Below are positions 1 through 10,800 of a DNA stretch of 64,000 nt, in pieces (the stretch's first letter is position 1; every line of letters begins with the position of its first letter). The position numbers and the translations under genes are program-made. Below the pieces are notes generated by a model. It saw nothing but the letters and a program-made list of their open reading frames with translations. It was not told where the DNA came from and did no database searches. Source of the DNA: Sweltsa coloradensis (Eukaryota; Arthropoda; Insecta; Plecoptera; Chloroperlidae); the NCBI GenBank assembly GCA_024449915.1, contig JAMZAV010000111.1, positions 248,001 to 312,000 on the forward strand, read 5' to 3'.

Positions 1-160
1 AGCCATGGTCTTATGCTCAACAAGCGTTCTTAATTTATTTAGCTACGTGTTCAAATTTAATTAAAGAAGAGGAAAGTAAATTTTTAACACGAGCAGGCCT
101 ACTTAAAATGCACAAGAAAATGAAAGTAACAAAGTGTACAGTACCTAATTAAATACTTTG

Positions 161-216
161 GATGTCCTCCTTTATATATCAGTTTTTCAACTAAATGCGA
201 TAGACGTTATAATGAA
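161..216 (+). repeat. Fragment of hairpin-type retroposon 3' tail (tail T)
   Basis: A diverged piece of the tail seen in fuller form at 17110-17325 and 56355-56545: GATGTCCTCC, then a TCAGTT...AACT hairpin relic, then GATAGACGTTA. It is too short to classify alone. Positions 1-160 and 217-297 show nothing I recognise. Confidence 0.5.
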
Positions 217-297
217 TAGGCTTAAATTTAAAAAAAGCACAAATTACAAACACTACTTTAGTAAGTTCATGTCTCTGATAGGATTATATTAAATAAT

Positions 298-520
298 TTA
301 AACCAATAGATTGATTGATAGATATGTGTTGCTTTACGTCTCTATTTTCATTGTTGCAATATTGATATTTGAGACGATGGAGGGTGGTAGATGAGGGTAA
401 AGGACAATAAAAACTAATGCTTTATGTGGGATTCAAACCCTAATCCTTTTTGTGTTATACGCTTCGGACCTGCTCCCTTATAATTAATTATTGTAAGAGC
501 CACCGCGGACGGACCGATTA
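298..520 (-). mobile_element. tRNA-headed SINE with C-type tail, old copy
   Basis: Read on the minus strand, a tRNA-like head with a B-box-like GGTTTGAATCCC (about 424-515) is followed by a body and by the tail CATC..TCTC..AGACGTAAAGCAA near 300-400. The tail is the same one carried by the 5S-headed SINEs at 15, 23, 27 and 58 kb. A second copy in the same orientation lies 140 bp away. Diverged, and probably inactive. Confidence 0.6.
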
Positions 521-639
521 GTTTCAAACTGAAGGCCTTCAATAGCTTTATCATACATAAAAAATAATATATAAATATAAATAAAAAAAGGGAAAATAAT
601 AATATTATATGCACAAAAATATGAAATCTAAATTATCAA

Positions 640-858
640 AGAAATGTAATATAAAGGAAAATTTTGGATTGTTTGGATTTTGATTCCAATATTGCTTTTC
701 AAGACGACGAGGAAAGATATATGAGGGTGAAGAACAAGGACAATTACGAGAACTCCTGCGTTTTGCGGGTTTCGAACCGCGCACTAGTGCCATACGCTTC
801 GGACCTGCTCCCTAATCGTATAAACCACCGCGGACAGCGAATTTTATAAAAACTATTA
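640..858 (-). mobile_element. tRNA-headed SINE with C-type tail, second copy
   Basis: Same family and orientation as 298-520. Both share the head segment GAGCAGGTCCGAAGCGTA and GTCCGCGGTGG, and this copy has the B-box-like GGTTCGAAACCC. The tail remnant near 660-720 is more decayed. The two copies look like independent insertions or a short tandem duplication just downstream of the Rab3 exon. Confidence 0.6.
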
Positions 859-951
859 GATTGCAAAAATTCAATGATTGAACCAAATAAAACTTTTGAA
901 TACAAAAATAGTAGCCTATATTAAATTGCCAAATCATTCAGGTAGACTCAC

Positions 952-1173
952 CCATATCTGTAGCTTGACTCGCTTGTCGTGCCTAAAGACTGTCTTGACC
1001 TTGAAGTCTATGCCGACCGTGGATACGAAAGCGGAAGTGAACGAGTCGTCTGCATACCGGAACAGGAAGCTGGTCTTGCCGACACTACTGTTGCCGATGA
1101 TGAGGAGTTTGAACATGTAGTCGAAGTTCTGGTCCGCCGCGTCTTTCTGCCATTTCGGATCCTGGCCCGCCAT
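952..1173 (-). CDS. Rab3: Rab3 small GTPase, first coding exon (74 codons, partial gene)
   Basis: This exon encodes residues 1-74 of a Rab3 family GTPase, which controls synaptic and secretory vesicle docking and release. Visible motifs: the P-loop GNSSVGKTS at about residues 27-35, the Rab3-type switch I region with [13 protein letters not shown] at about 49-61, and QIW at the exon end, just before the DTAGQE motif that the next exon should supply. The start ATG (1171-1173) follows a splice acceptor directly (TTTTGTCCCCAG on the minus strand), so the start codon opens the exon and at least one 5'UTR exon lies at higher coordinates. The donor is TGG|GTGAGT at 951, phase 0. The remaining exons fall left of position 1, because nothing Rab3-like is seen between 1 and 951. 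From memory, the sequence is nearly identical to insect Rab3, including the [18 protein letters not shown] stretch. No frameshift is seen; the gene is presumably functional. Confidence 0.95.
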
Positions 1174-1573
1174 CTGGGGACAAAACACTAGCGGTTAATA
1201 TCACGTTTAGTTGGTTTAATTGTGAGTCAACTGTTGGGTCATAATGCGTTTACTCTTGTGGGGAGCATAGGCCCATGTTGTGCAGAACCAGATACTGGCA
1301 AAATAAGGAAAGGATGATAGTATCTCGCGTCGTGGTCGTCTATTTCATAGTACCAGTGTCGTACACAGGAATATATTTCAGGGGGTGGGGGCTTGAACAA
1401 ACAACTCAAGATGCCCCCCACAATAGCACCGCAGGCAATGTTTTTTAGAAATACGTATTTTGGAAGTGATTTTTAGGTGTTTTAGAAGAAGTGGCTTTGT
1501 TAAACGAAAAAAGAGAAATTAATAGATGAATTTAGTTTTTTTGCGTAAACCTAAATGATTTGCAGATTTATAT

Positions 1574-1638
1574 TAAAGCTGGGATTTTTTGTGCCCTAAA
1601 ACCCCAATAACTAACTAACTAACTAAAGCTGGGATTTT
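1574..1638 (+). mobile_element. 35-bp LINE-tail insertion with perfect 15-bp target-site duplication
   Basis: The 15-mer TAAAGCTGGGATTTT occurs at 1574-1588 and again at 1624-1638. Between them lie only GTGCCCTAAAACCCC and an (ACTA)n tail. The insert resembles the end of the I-clade LINE 3'UTR at 46350-46380 (GTGCCCCAAAACAACACTAAC). This is the signature of an extremely 5'-truncated LINE insertion. Confidence 0.7.
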
Positions 1639-1689
1639 GGGGGGAGGGGGCTCAAACCCCCCGAGCTCCCCTGGATACGTCACTGCATA

Positions 1690-1705
1690 GTACGTATTGT
1701 CATCA

Positions 1706-1768
<63 letters not shown>

Positions 1769-1930
1769 AGGGTAGGTCGCGTTAAATGGAGGGGTGTCGC
1801 CGATGACGACTGCCACAGCCCTTCTCGAGCTTAGGGTTGTCATAGTAAATTTCTCCCTTACTTGCTACAATATATTTGCGAGGTGGACTTAGTCTTTTTT
1901 CTCGCCTTGTACGATCGATTGTACACCGTC
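1690..1930 (+). repeat. Interspersed repeat with built-in (GTC)n microsatellite
   Basis: A (GTC)n tract (about 1697-1767) is followed by GTCAAGGG, GATGACGACTGCC and a degenerate end. Relatives with the same order of blocks occur at 12190, 16265, 16905 (minus), 23575 and 29180, so the microsatellite belongs to a dispersed element. Just to the left (1637-1686) is a CAGTGACGTATCC-like end resembling the hAT-type MITE at 52487. Confidence 0.6.
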
Positions 1931-3864
1931 ATCATCTCACGATCAACATAATATCATACGCTGAAAGCGTAGACAATTTAATAAGTTTTATTGCGGGCCA
2001 CATTCGAAATCTGTACAGATACGATGCATACTAAAGACGAGCCCGAGTATGGTCCTCTATTAGAGAGCGGAGCTCCCTCCCCATGCATCACTTTTCGGTG
2101 CGTTCGTCATCTTTGACCATAAGAAATTAGATGTTGGAATTTTAGTTGATTCTGAGGACCTTGCTACTATACCACTGCTTTATATGATAATTAAGTAATG
2201 TTGAATTAGGCCTAGTAATTAAAACATGCCTGTAATATCTGAAACAGCATTACGTTGAGCGTTGAGGAATAATTACTCACTACACAGGTTATGCTATGAA
2301 CTGAGTCTAGTCCTGTATAGGGTTAAATCATACGTACGCTAATTATTCTGTCTATTTGTGTTGTTTGTTGTTTTGTTAAGAGGTGTGTGATGGAGTAAAT
2401 AATACATACATGTACAAGTAGTGGAACCATTGTGAGCCCTCCGCCCTATACTAAGAAATAATAAAAACAACGGACCTACCTTACGTCTCCGCATATAAAT
2501 CGAAGCCCGCACACCGTGCAAGCATGGACATGTACACATGCTAAGGTTAGTTCGTGTATTTCTAGCAAAACGTGGATTGTTCACAACTGGCTGGCACTTA
2601 CTTAACATAATTGTAGTTAGTGCCCCCAACGCAAATAGGCGTGAGCCTTATCAATCGCTTATCAAATATATCATCAAGGCCGCATTCAACATATTATATG
2701 GAAATGCAATGGTAAAACATAATGCGAATAGTTTTCAACCATCGTAGAGAGTTTGAAATTCACCACAAAACAATGCCATCGCAAACCCACGATTGACATG
2801 AGTAGATCTATTTTTTTTTTAAATTTAGTAAAACTTGATGATTGTAAGAGGCATGGGACTCGTTAAATTTTTACCACTAATTCAGTTCTTTTATACAAAA
2901 CGAAAATAATGAGTGGTATTTTTTTTCACAACAAAACTTAACTAACACTTTAGAATGTTAGACTACGTTTTTAATTTAACCTGCATAGTTAATTAAAAAT
3001 CCAAGCCTCCAAATTCAAAACATCCAGAGGAAAGGGGAGAAATAAACGATTTTCAACTAAATTTTGAATTATTTTTAACGCCAATTCCTCGCAATACGGC
3101 ATCACAAAACCGAAAATTGCCTTTTTCCTCCACCACAAATATCCGCCCCAGGTGATAACTATCTTTATTATGGGTGGAAATGTGGCAACACGGCCCCACC
3201 AGAAGGTATCACAGCGCTACGTGGGCAGAATGTGAAACCACCTGAGGATTTGAATGAAGTACCCACAAATCATCCCTAGATCGCGACACTGTTTAGTTTG
3301 AAGTGAGGGAACGGAATCTTTACTGAGGGGCGCGTACAGTCAGGTACAAAACTAAGGAACGAGTACCAATGGCCTTCTAGAAGCTGTTGGTGTTTTCTTT
3401 TGTTACGTCGTTCAAGAAAATACAATTTTGCAAAATATTAGATATATAATTGTTGAGTGTTTTATTTATTTTATTTGTGCTATATTTATTTTTTATATTT
3501 ATTTATTAATATTTGCATTTAACACAATATATACTAATATAATACAATGTCCAATTTAAATACAGTATCAAACACACAAGTAAATGCTACACACAATGCT
3601 TTTATTATGTATCTTTATTTTTTATTTTTACAATGTTTCTTAGTATTTATCTGCTGGTAATTCTAACTTAATTTTTTTTTCAATCTAAAAGTTAATTACA
3701 GGATTGATTAAAACCATAATATTATTATTATTCTCAGGAACCATGCTCAGGGAAAATTGACCCTTTAAAACAAATGTTTTTCGTAGTGTGGCCCGCTGAA
3801 GTCAACACGTCACGTTAGTTATAAGACTAAGAAGTTATTTATTATGGTGTAATTCAAAGTATTA
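1931..3864. other. Rab3 intron 1, no recognised element
   Basis: AT-rich sequence with no convincing exon or repeat. A somewhat GC-richer part at about 3140-3360 has no open frame I could recognise. Confidence 0.5.
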
Positions 3865-4068
3865 TTATTAATTCTTTATTGTCAACGGGGCAAGCCCCAC
3901 GAGTGCAATACAATAAACATACATGATACATAATACATAGTACAATTTAGAACAATAATACAGTAGATATTTACAACAAGTAGTAGGATGTGTAGTTTGG
4001 GTATGAGTGTGTGTGTGTGTGTATGTGTGTGTGTGCGCGTGTGTTTTTGTGTGAGTGTGTGTGTGTGA

Positions 4069-5484
4069 TTAAGTAATAGCCCTGATTTTCAGTTTAAAGG
4101 TGTGTAGACTGGTGTTATGCAAGTCCAGGTCGTGATTTATTGATAACTGATTGTATGTTGACTGTAGTCTATTCATACACGAGTACTTGTAAACATCTAT
4201 ACGACTAGGTGGGATTTGGAAAACTGTGTGCCTACGTGTGTTTCTTGGTGGTACATGATAGTTGATTCTTTCTGTTAGGGTGGAGTCGATCAGGTTGTTA
4301 ACAATTTTATAGAGAAAAAGAATGTCCATACTCCGTCTTCTGCTTTCAAGAGATTTTAGAAACAAGGAGTTGCACATAGTTGTGTAGTTTGATCGGTGGT
4401 ATTCGGTATGAGATTTGAAACACATGTATTTTATGAAACGTTGCTGCACGCGCTCCACAGCAGCACTTTTAGTCAGGTGATGTGGGTTCCAGATCTGAGT
4501 GGCGTATTCCACCTGTGGTCTGACTAGAGTCACATATAGAATACGTAGTGTTTTCTGACTGAAGGTGTCTAGGCAGTTTCTTCTGAGAAATCCTAACATT
4601 TTTAGAGCTTTAGGAACAATTTTGTTCACATGATTACTAAAACTCATGCTGCCGGTGAGATGGACTCCAAGATCGTTTACTTCCTGCACACGCTGTAGGT
4701 TCGAGTCGCCGAGTTTGTAATTATGTGTAGTTATATTTTTACGTTTATTTGTAAAAGAAATTACGAAGCACTTTGACACGTTGAGACTTAGTTTCCAGGT
4801 TGAGCACCAAATGAACAGTGCGTCTAGGTCTTGTTGGAGTTTGATACCGTCTGATTGATCATTAATTGGGAGGTACAGTTTAACATCATCGGCATATAAG
4901 AGGCACTTTGAATTTTGAATGTTTGTAGGGAGATCATTAATGAAGAGGGTGAATAAGAGAGGCCCAAGGATTGAGCCTTGTGGAACTCCCGAAGAAACAC
5001 TATTTGATGCCGATAAACTTGAGTCGATGCCAATGGATTGTGTTCTAGAAGTTAAATAGTCGCTAATCAAGCTCAGGATCTGTCCACAGAGTCCAAAGCC
5101 TTTAAGCTTGTGAGTTAGTAGGGTGTGGTCAACTCTATCGAACGCCTTGCTTAGGTCAGTGTAGACTGCATCTACTTGTTGTCTGTTGTTTATGCAGTCA
5201 GCAATGTCCCCAGCAAAGATGGCGAGATTGGTCACAGTAGAGCGCTTACGTACAAACCCATGTTGCTGCGGTGATATTGCTTTGTTTACGTGATTATAGA
5301 TATTTTTGTGAAGAACTGCCTCGAAGACTTTTGAAAATAACGGTAGGAGGGAGATAGGCCTGTAGTTTGATACCTTAAACCGACTTCCCTTCTTGAGAAC
5401 AGGCGTGACTACTGCATGCTTCCATTTGGAAGGGTAAACTCCAGTTTTTATAGACGAGTTTAAACAAGTTAGCGAGAGGGCGGC
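4069..5484 (-). pseudogene. LINE reverse transcriptase part (frame broken at its 5' side)
   Basis: This frame carries the RT core and C-terminal domain of the LINE. It is open from 5484 down to a stop at 4069-4071. Motifs visible: NYRPISLLP near 5340-5367, AFDRVDH, GVPQGS and the catalytic YADD (residues 114-117 counting from position 5235). The C-terminal region has RNTRRHTVF and SCMNRLQSTYN, which are typical of the CR1, L2 and Daphne group. There is no ATG at 5235 (the codon is GTG), so this is not a separate protein but the continuation of the endonuclease reading frame after frameshifts. Within the RT core no premature stop is seen, suggesting a fairly young copy. Clade placement beyond CR1/L2-like is not certain. 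Confidence 0.85.
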
Positions 5485-7334
5485 TTAGGGTACTCTGCAG
5501 TGCTTGACAACTTCCACTGTATTTTATCTGCGCCAGGTGATTTGCCGTTTTTTAGATTTTTTAATATATTACATACTTCACTCTCGGAGACGGTAAACGA
5601 CGATAGTACTTCCCCATTGTTCATATCATCTACATTAGGCAGTGGCCCGGCTGGGATCGCTGGTAAGAATGTCGTTTGAAAATAACTGGCAAACAGTTCG
5701 CAGCACGACTTCCTGTCCTGAGCCACCGTCCCATTGTATTCTACCTCAACTGGAATCCGTGCAGTTCTCGACTTACTGCGAATGAAAGACCACAGGCGAT
5801 TAGGATTACTGGCTACCGTAGAATCTATTTTATGTAGGTATTCCTCATACTTATTACGTTTGAGTTGCGTAAATATGCTTCTTTTGGTTTGATATTCTAT
5901 TTTATTGCAATCAAGTCCAGACGATTTCCATCTCCTGTATGCACGGTTTTTATGTTGTAAAGCGTTAATTGTTTCTCTGTCAAACCAGGAGGGGTATTTG
6001 TTTTTATTTACACGAAATTTAGGAACTGTATCAGTAATGGCCTCGTTTAGGAGCTGGTAGAAAATGTTGCATCGGTTGTTTACGTCGTTGTGATGATTCA
6101 TACGCCCCCACGGTTTGCTGTAGAGCTCAGCTTTCAGGGCATTGAGGTCAGCTTTGCGCCAATTCAATTGCGATTCTATTTTAGGTTTGCGATTTGAAGT
6201 TATTTTGGGTAATTTTAGTGAGCAACTGAAAGCAATATGGTCAGACACAGTAGGTGGATTTGCTATTGTGGAGATAGCAGCCTCAATGTCTGGATTATCA
6301 ATGAATATTAGGTCCAAGAAGTTATTTCCACGAGATGGAGTTTCGATTTTCTGTGTGAGATTCAAGTCAGCCACCATCTCCATGAAGACTGGTACTAGAG
6401 GAGGTGAAGACTCAGCTTGAATGGCCACCACTTCTCCAGCATTCTGCACCCAGCTTATCTCGGGGATGTTGAAGTCGCCACACAGAATTACTACATCACT
6501 AGGCCTAACCTTGGATTGTAGTGAAACGAGTGACAGATGTAAGGCTTCTATGATGTCAGGTGTGGGATGCGGTATGTACACACAGCCTATCAGAATTCTA
6601 GCATGGGAGGTGGTGGCAACTTCCACCCACACGGCCTCGATATCTGGAGTCTCGAGGTCCTCGCGGCGCCGTGATGACAGCTTGGTTGTGACAGCTGTGA
6701 GGACTCCGCCCCCTACGTTGTATCTTGGGTTGGGACTGAACCTGTCTCTACGGTGAACAGTGTATTGTGACTGGTCGAGAACTTCGCCTTCGAGTACATT
6801 ATCATTCAGCCAAGTCTCGGTAACACAAATAATGTCAACCTCAGTGTTTTCGGCATAGTAAATATTGAAGTTATTCAGTCTCGTGTTTCCGGAAATACTA
6901 CGCGCGTTCATGTAGTTCAAGGTCAGCTCGCCAGGTTGAAGATGGTCGGGCCCAGGGTTGAGATGAACGTCTCCAGATAGCGCGAGCAGTAGCACGGACG
7001 CGACACTAGCTGACAGGTGCACTGGGCGGGCGGCCAGCTTGGCCCTCGAAGGCTTGGACCGGTCCAAGGGTAGCGAGGTGGGGGTGCGGAAAGTTACTAC
7101 ACTGTCTTGTAAACACACACAGAGAGACGGAAAACTACAATTGTCACTTACCATCAGACTTTCCAGAGGGAACCCGAGATAAATGTTAAAGTTGATTATT
7201 AGGTTTACATCTGTATCACGAAATAACACTGCAACACGCACTTTTTCTGACGATATTAAACTCTTAAGCAGGAGCAAACCTAACACCAACCTAACACTTG
7301 ACGCCATCTTACATACCATGGAGGAAATGACCAA
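5469..7334 (-). pseudogene. LINE 2A-like leader, endonuclease and start of RT (interrupted ORF)
   Basis: An open frame of 621 codons. Residues 1-120 are a hydrophobic, basic leader. Residues 121-129 read GDVHLNPGP, a 2A-like translational recoding motif ending in NPGP. From about 137 an APE-type endonuclease follows: N143 in the opening motif, ETWL at 173-176, GDFN at 286-289 and SDH at 364-366. It continues through the linker to the first RT motif, SPGADKIQW, and then runs into a stop at 5469-5471. The RT resumes in another frame from 5484 downward, with a short stretch best matched by the third frame, so at least two small indels separate them. In intact relatives this would be one polyprotein that nicks target DNA and primes reverse transcription. 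The start at 7334 is the first ATG; a second (MASSV, residue 10) is possible. Confidence 0.85.
6948..6974 (-). other. 2A-like recoding motif (GDVHLNPGP)
   Basis: The nine codons spell GDVHLNPGP, preceded by the hydrophobic run SVLLLALS. The NPGP core is intact. The usual consensus is D-V/I-E-x-N-P-G-P, so the E is H here. Such motifs are known at the N-termini of APE-type LINEs in sea urchins, molluscs and other animals, where they can separate the leader from the rest or act as signal sequences. Function here is inferred. Confidence 0.8.
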
Positions 7335-7494
7335 CTAACTGGCTTCATAGTTTAGATTGGAGAAGGATATACAGGTTGGGAAAGCATAGAGAACATAGAG
7401 CCCAGCCTAAAAGGGCTGGGGGTGTCAAAACCTTTCACCTGCTGATGACACATGCTGCTATTTTGAAGTTTTTGATTACCTTAATCAACGACAC

Positions 7495-7520
7495 GTTTCG
7501 TCCTTCTAGTACTATCAGGC
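7495..7520 (-). ncRNA. Hammerhead ribozyme-like core, damaged at CTGATGA
   Basis: On the minus strand: CTGATAG (7518-7512), a TAGAA loop, GGAC (7503-7500) and GAAAC (7499-7495). The GAAA block is intact, but the CTGATGA block has lost a base and stem II has one mismatch. Probably non-cleaving. Confidence 0.6.
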
Positions 7521-7625
7521 GGAGGTGGTACAAAACTATGTAATCAGCATAAAAAACTATGTAATCACTAATCAGCATACAAAACTATGTATGTAGTTAG
7601 CTGATTTTTAGTGGCCACCATACGC

Positions 7626-7655
7626 CTGATGAGTCCCAGAAGGACAAAACGCGTC
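7626..7655 (+). ncRNA. Hammerhead ribozyme-like core, damaged at GAAA
   Basis: CTGATGAG (7626-7633) is followed by a 4-bp stem II, GTCC/GGAC, with loop CAGAA. Then comes AAAA (7646-7649) where GAAA is expected, and CGCGTC, the usual segment before the cleavage point at 7655. The single G-to-A change at the catalytic G12 position would be expected to abolish cleavage. Confidence 0.65.
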
Positions 7656-7799
7656 GTGGATTTAGGTAACAAACATCTTTAAATTAGCTTCAGTTGTCAT
7701 CAGCAGGTGAAAAGTTTTGTCGCCCCCAGCCCTTCAGGCTGGGCTTTATGTTCTCTATGCTTTTCCAACTTTCCCCAATCTAACCTCATTAGGGTGTTT

Positions 7800-7862
7800 G
7801 GGGGATGTTTTAATGTTATTTCAAAGGGCTGTTTGTGAGGACTCAATCCCTTGCGTTTTGCA
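7800..7862 (-). repeat. Fragment of B-family SINE
   Basis: AGGGCTGTTTGTGAGGACTC and AATCCCTTGCG match the middle of the B-family SINE on the minus strand (compare 43200-43270). Only this core is kept. Confidence 0.55.
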
Positions 7863-7863
7863 T

Positions 7864-8520
7864 TAAAGGGGCTAAAAACCCCAAAAAATATTTTTTACCA
7901 CGTGATCTATAGCACAATACTACACTTAAATGACCGTTTAAAAAATTATATCTTGTAACTGTGATTTAACACGAATTTTTTAATTTTTTTGATCCAGAAA
8001 TTGGCGAAAATTGGTGTTTTGGAAAATTTCCTAAATCGGCTTTAACCTGCTTCTTTTTTGGTCCACATAGATACTAGAGCATAGTACCAATCTAAAATGC
8101 CCCTTTATAACATCGTGTCTTGAAACTGTGCCCAAATACACCCACAAACACGCAAAAATATGCATTCCAAAATCACATCCTATCTTGGTAATCATCATAT
8201 TTTGACCGAACTACTTGCCCAAATTACAAAACAAAATATAGAGAATTTACAGAAAAAGCTGTCGAGTACGTCAATAATGGCCAATATTTTTTTAGATCAA
8301 AATCCTCCAAGGTCACGGGGCATAAAGATCGTCCCCATTTTATTTCTTATGGGAGATTTTTGCCGATGGGACCTAGCTCGAAAAATGTCATGTTTGACAA
8401 TTTTTTGGGAGGTCATGGTGGCCCCAATAATTTTTCTGTTAGTTGCTAAATTCATTACTATAGTTAGCATGAATGAAATATATTTTTTGAGTTTAGCGGT
8501 TAAATACCCCTTTAAAGAAA
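7864..8520 (+). repeat. Unclassified dispersed repeat R1, copy 1
   Basis: About 650 bp shared with 31165-31770 (+) and 40233-41285 (-, interrupted). Shared landmarks are AAATGACCGTTT, TTGTAACTGTGATTT, ACATCGTGTCTTGAA, CAATAATGGCCAATATTTTT and CAAGGTCACGG. The ends may be weak inverted repeats (TTAAAGGGG at 7864; CCCCTTTAAAG at 8506). A 122-codon open stretch at 8160-8528 has no recognisable domain and is not conserved between copies, so I do not call it a gene. Confidence 0.6.
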
Positions 8521-10549
8521 ACGACTGAAAAACTTTGTGTCAGGATTGCCGGTTGCAAGTATCGAACTGCAAACTCCCGAATCAGAGAATCATGCTTTTC
8601 ACTTGAACAATTTTTATGGTTCTCCGTACTTGTTATTGTTCTGAGTTCTTACATCGGTTTTATTGTAATATATACCTACATTGTGTAGGTATAAAAACTT
8701 TCAATGATATTTGATGCAATAATTTTGAAATGTGTCTCAAATTTGATAACACAAAAGCACCATAAAGATATACAACGTTAAAAAAATCATTCTCGTTCTA
8801 TACATTATCTCTACTATTAGCTTGGGTTTCACACTAGAAACCCAAAGCTATTAGTAAGTACGGTATAATAAGGGAAAATAGGCGTTTTGTGAATAGATGG
8901 TACAAAACGCTATTTTTTCACCTAAAGCGTAGGTTTTCCAGGCTTATTTTATTTAGCATAGTATATTTTATTCAATTGATAATAATTCAACCTTGATGAC
9001 TTAATTTCAAAATAAAAATTTGAAAAAAATTCACACGCAAGTAATTGAAGGTGGCCAAACAATAGATGCTATAAAACGCTATAAAATGACATTTGAGTAA
9101 ATGTTTTAACATTTAATGGTGTTAGTGTTTTATCCATAATATGATTTGAAATCAAGGTCAACCCTTATTTTTAGGTGTTCTTATGCTGTGTCGAAATCAA
9201 TTTGCAAAGGAAATAAAATATTTACGTGGGTAACAATTTTCAAAACTCCTTACAAGATCACAAACATGTTAATCCATTATTTATTTCGTGTATGTGAAAG
9301 CGTTGTTTTATGTTTTTAAAATAAAACACTGAGGGCTTTGCCAGCAAACACAGTTATAGAACTGCGCACTTTTATTGTTATTTGTCATTATGCGAAATGC
9401 TTTTAACAAAATGAGAAAGTTAGACATGTAGACGCAATCAATAAATAAGTTTTATCCGTGACAGTTTTCTCTCCGACTCTAAATAAGTAAATTATTGTAA
9501 TTTAAAGTATTGTTAAACCTTTTTATACCCCCATGTCAATATTTTATTTCATTTTCAAAATCACTTATAGCGTTCACTCGCAAATTTAAAATATTTTTGT
9601 TTTTCAGATAAGCACAAACTCAAAACAGCCTCTTGATTCTAAACTCGATTTTCGAAACATTAACTTGTAATCCTCGATGTAAATTCGAAGTTTAATCGGT
9701 AAAGTAGATCAACCACCTGGTCGTTATAGTCGCGTAGACGTACAGTCCAAGCCGAAAAGTTAGGTTATGGAGTCACTCTGTACACTTAACTACTTTAGCT
9801 TGAAATCAATACCACTTGTACGATTGTTTGTGACATCGTCGGCCGTTACGCCAAGCATCCCTCTCTCTACAACCCCCAGCATCATCTAACTTTAGAAGGT
9901 TGGCACTACACTTCCGAAAAGATTAAATTTTTACGTTAGAACTTTGGTAGCCATTCCGAAGGACCACCTCTTTTCCGATCCGATGTTAAATTGTACTTTT
10001 CTGCATTTTTCTTACTCATGAATAATTGTAGTCCCAAACATTAAAAAAATGATAAATTCAGCACGAGATGAAGTAGACATTAAATATGTCGATTGACTTC
10101 GATATGATATATTATTGCATGTTGTAATAACTTCAATTTGTATCAGTAGACTTCCTTGAAAAAATATACTCATTTCGATAAGTTTATCATTTAATTTTGC
10201 ACAGATTTTGTTTTATTTCAACTTAAGACTGCGCGAAAGGTCTAGAAACTTTGTGAGCTAACAATAACGATTTTAAGTGTGTCGACGAAATGGGTAAAGA
10301 CCAGCGATATGGTTTGGATACATAGATCTGGAAGATGTATACGAGAAGAATCGATAAATACATATAAAATAACTTTTTTTAAATTTATCCTCCCCTAATT
10401 CGTGTGGAACGTTTAATACAGTCTAGAACACTGCAGCGGAACATTGGTAGATACATGTTATAACGAGAGTACATAATACACTATTGAACGTATTTGTTGA
10501 AAGGGGGTAGTGTGTTCTATGTGATAACACGTTTATAATCATTACAAGT
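8521..10549. other. Rab3 intron 1, no recognised element
   Basis: AT-rich sequence. A small hairpin GCTTGGGTTTC...AAACCCAAAGC lies at 8819-8848. No exon, SINE or LINE is recognised. Confidence 0.5.
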
Positions 10550-10555
10550 ACATAC

Positions 10556-10800
10556 CTTTACGTCTTCGTCTGTGGTTTAGTGTGTTGGTGAGTGTCTAAA
10601 GGTGTTTTCTGATACGGACGAGGTATAAGAAGCGACTAGAATAGCTGGCAGCCGCGGGGTTGCAATATGGCCGACGAACGACGCGCGCTCGCTCTGCCGG
10701 ACGGTGGGGGTACTGCGTGGGGTATTGCTATGGCAACGTTGTATTGATCTAGAGTGGCTCGTGTATACCATTCATATCGTGAGATGGGTAGTGGGCGCAG
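10556..10800 (-). promoter_or_regulatory. Candidate Rab3 promoter and 5'UTR exon 1
   Basis: A CpG-rich island in AT-rich surroundings. On the minus strand it ends with a strong splice donor, TAAAG|GTATGT (exon end 10556), which would pair with the acceptor before the Rab3 start codon at 1173. Within it are an RFX X-box-like ATTGCTATGGCAAC near 10725 (+) and a YY1-like AATATGGCCGAC near 10665 (+). A non-coding first exon plus a 9.4-kb intron would fit the Rab3 exon layout. This is inferred from signals alone; no transcript was seen, and the exon start is unknown. Confidence 0.4.

Larger units (their letters stand above)
3865..7348 (-). mobile_element. CR1/L2-like non-LTR retrotransposon, nearly full length
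   Basis: A minus-strand LINE lying in the same direction as Rab3, inside its presumed first intron. It encodes an N-terminal region with a 2A-like motif, an apurinic-type endonuclease and a reverse transcriptase. The 3' end on the minus strand shows a short GGGGCTTGCCCC hairpin and then AATAAAG and (ATT)n at 3865-3910, which is typical of CR1/L2-group 3' ends. A (GT)n tract (3996-4068) sits in the 3'UTR. The 5' boundary is set by the start of the inverted repeat at 7349. The coding frame is broken near 5440-5510, so this copy is probably not autonomous. No target-site duplication was identified. Confidence 0.88.
7349..7787. repeat. Inverted pair of Penelope-type terminal repeats with hammerhead ribozyme cores
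   Basis: Two arms (about 7349-7530 and 7608-7787) are inverted copies. Each contains TTAGATTGG, GCATAGAGAACATA, a palindromic CAGCC..GGCTG hairpin, TTTTCACCTGCTGATGACA and, innermost, a hammerhead-like core. The order and composition resemble the terminal repeats of Penelope-like elements, which are known to carry hammerhead motifs. Between the arms, about 75 bp hold AAACTATGTA repeated three times. The LINE start codon lies only 15 bp to the left. Confidence 0.65.

Noticed and set aside
5236..5468. Separate small gene between the two LINE frames
   Set aside because: The sequence reads as the expected RT motifs in the downstream frame; it is part of the frameshifted LINE.
8160..8528. 122-codon open frame
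   Set aside because: Lies within repeat R1; the copy at 31 kb and the minus copy at 40 kb do not keep the frame.
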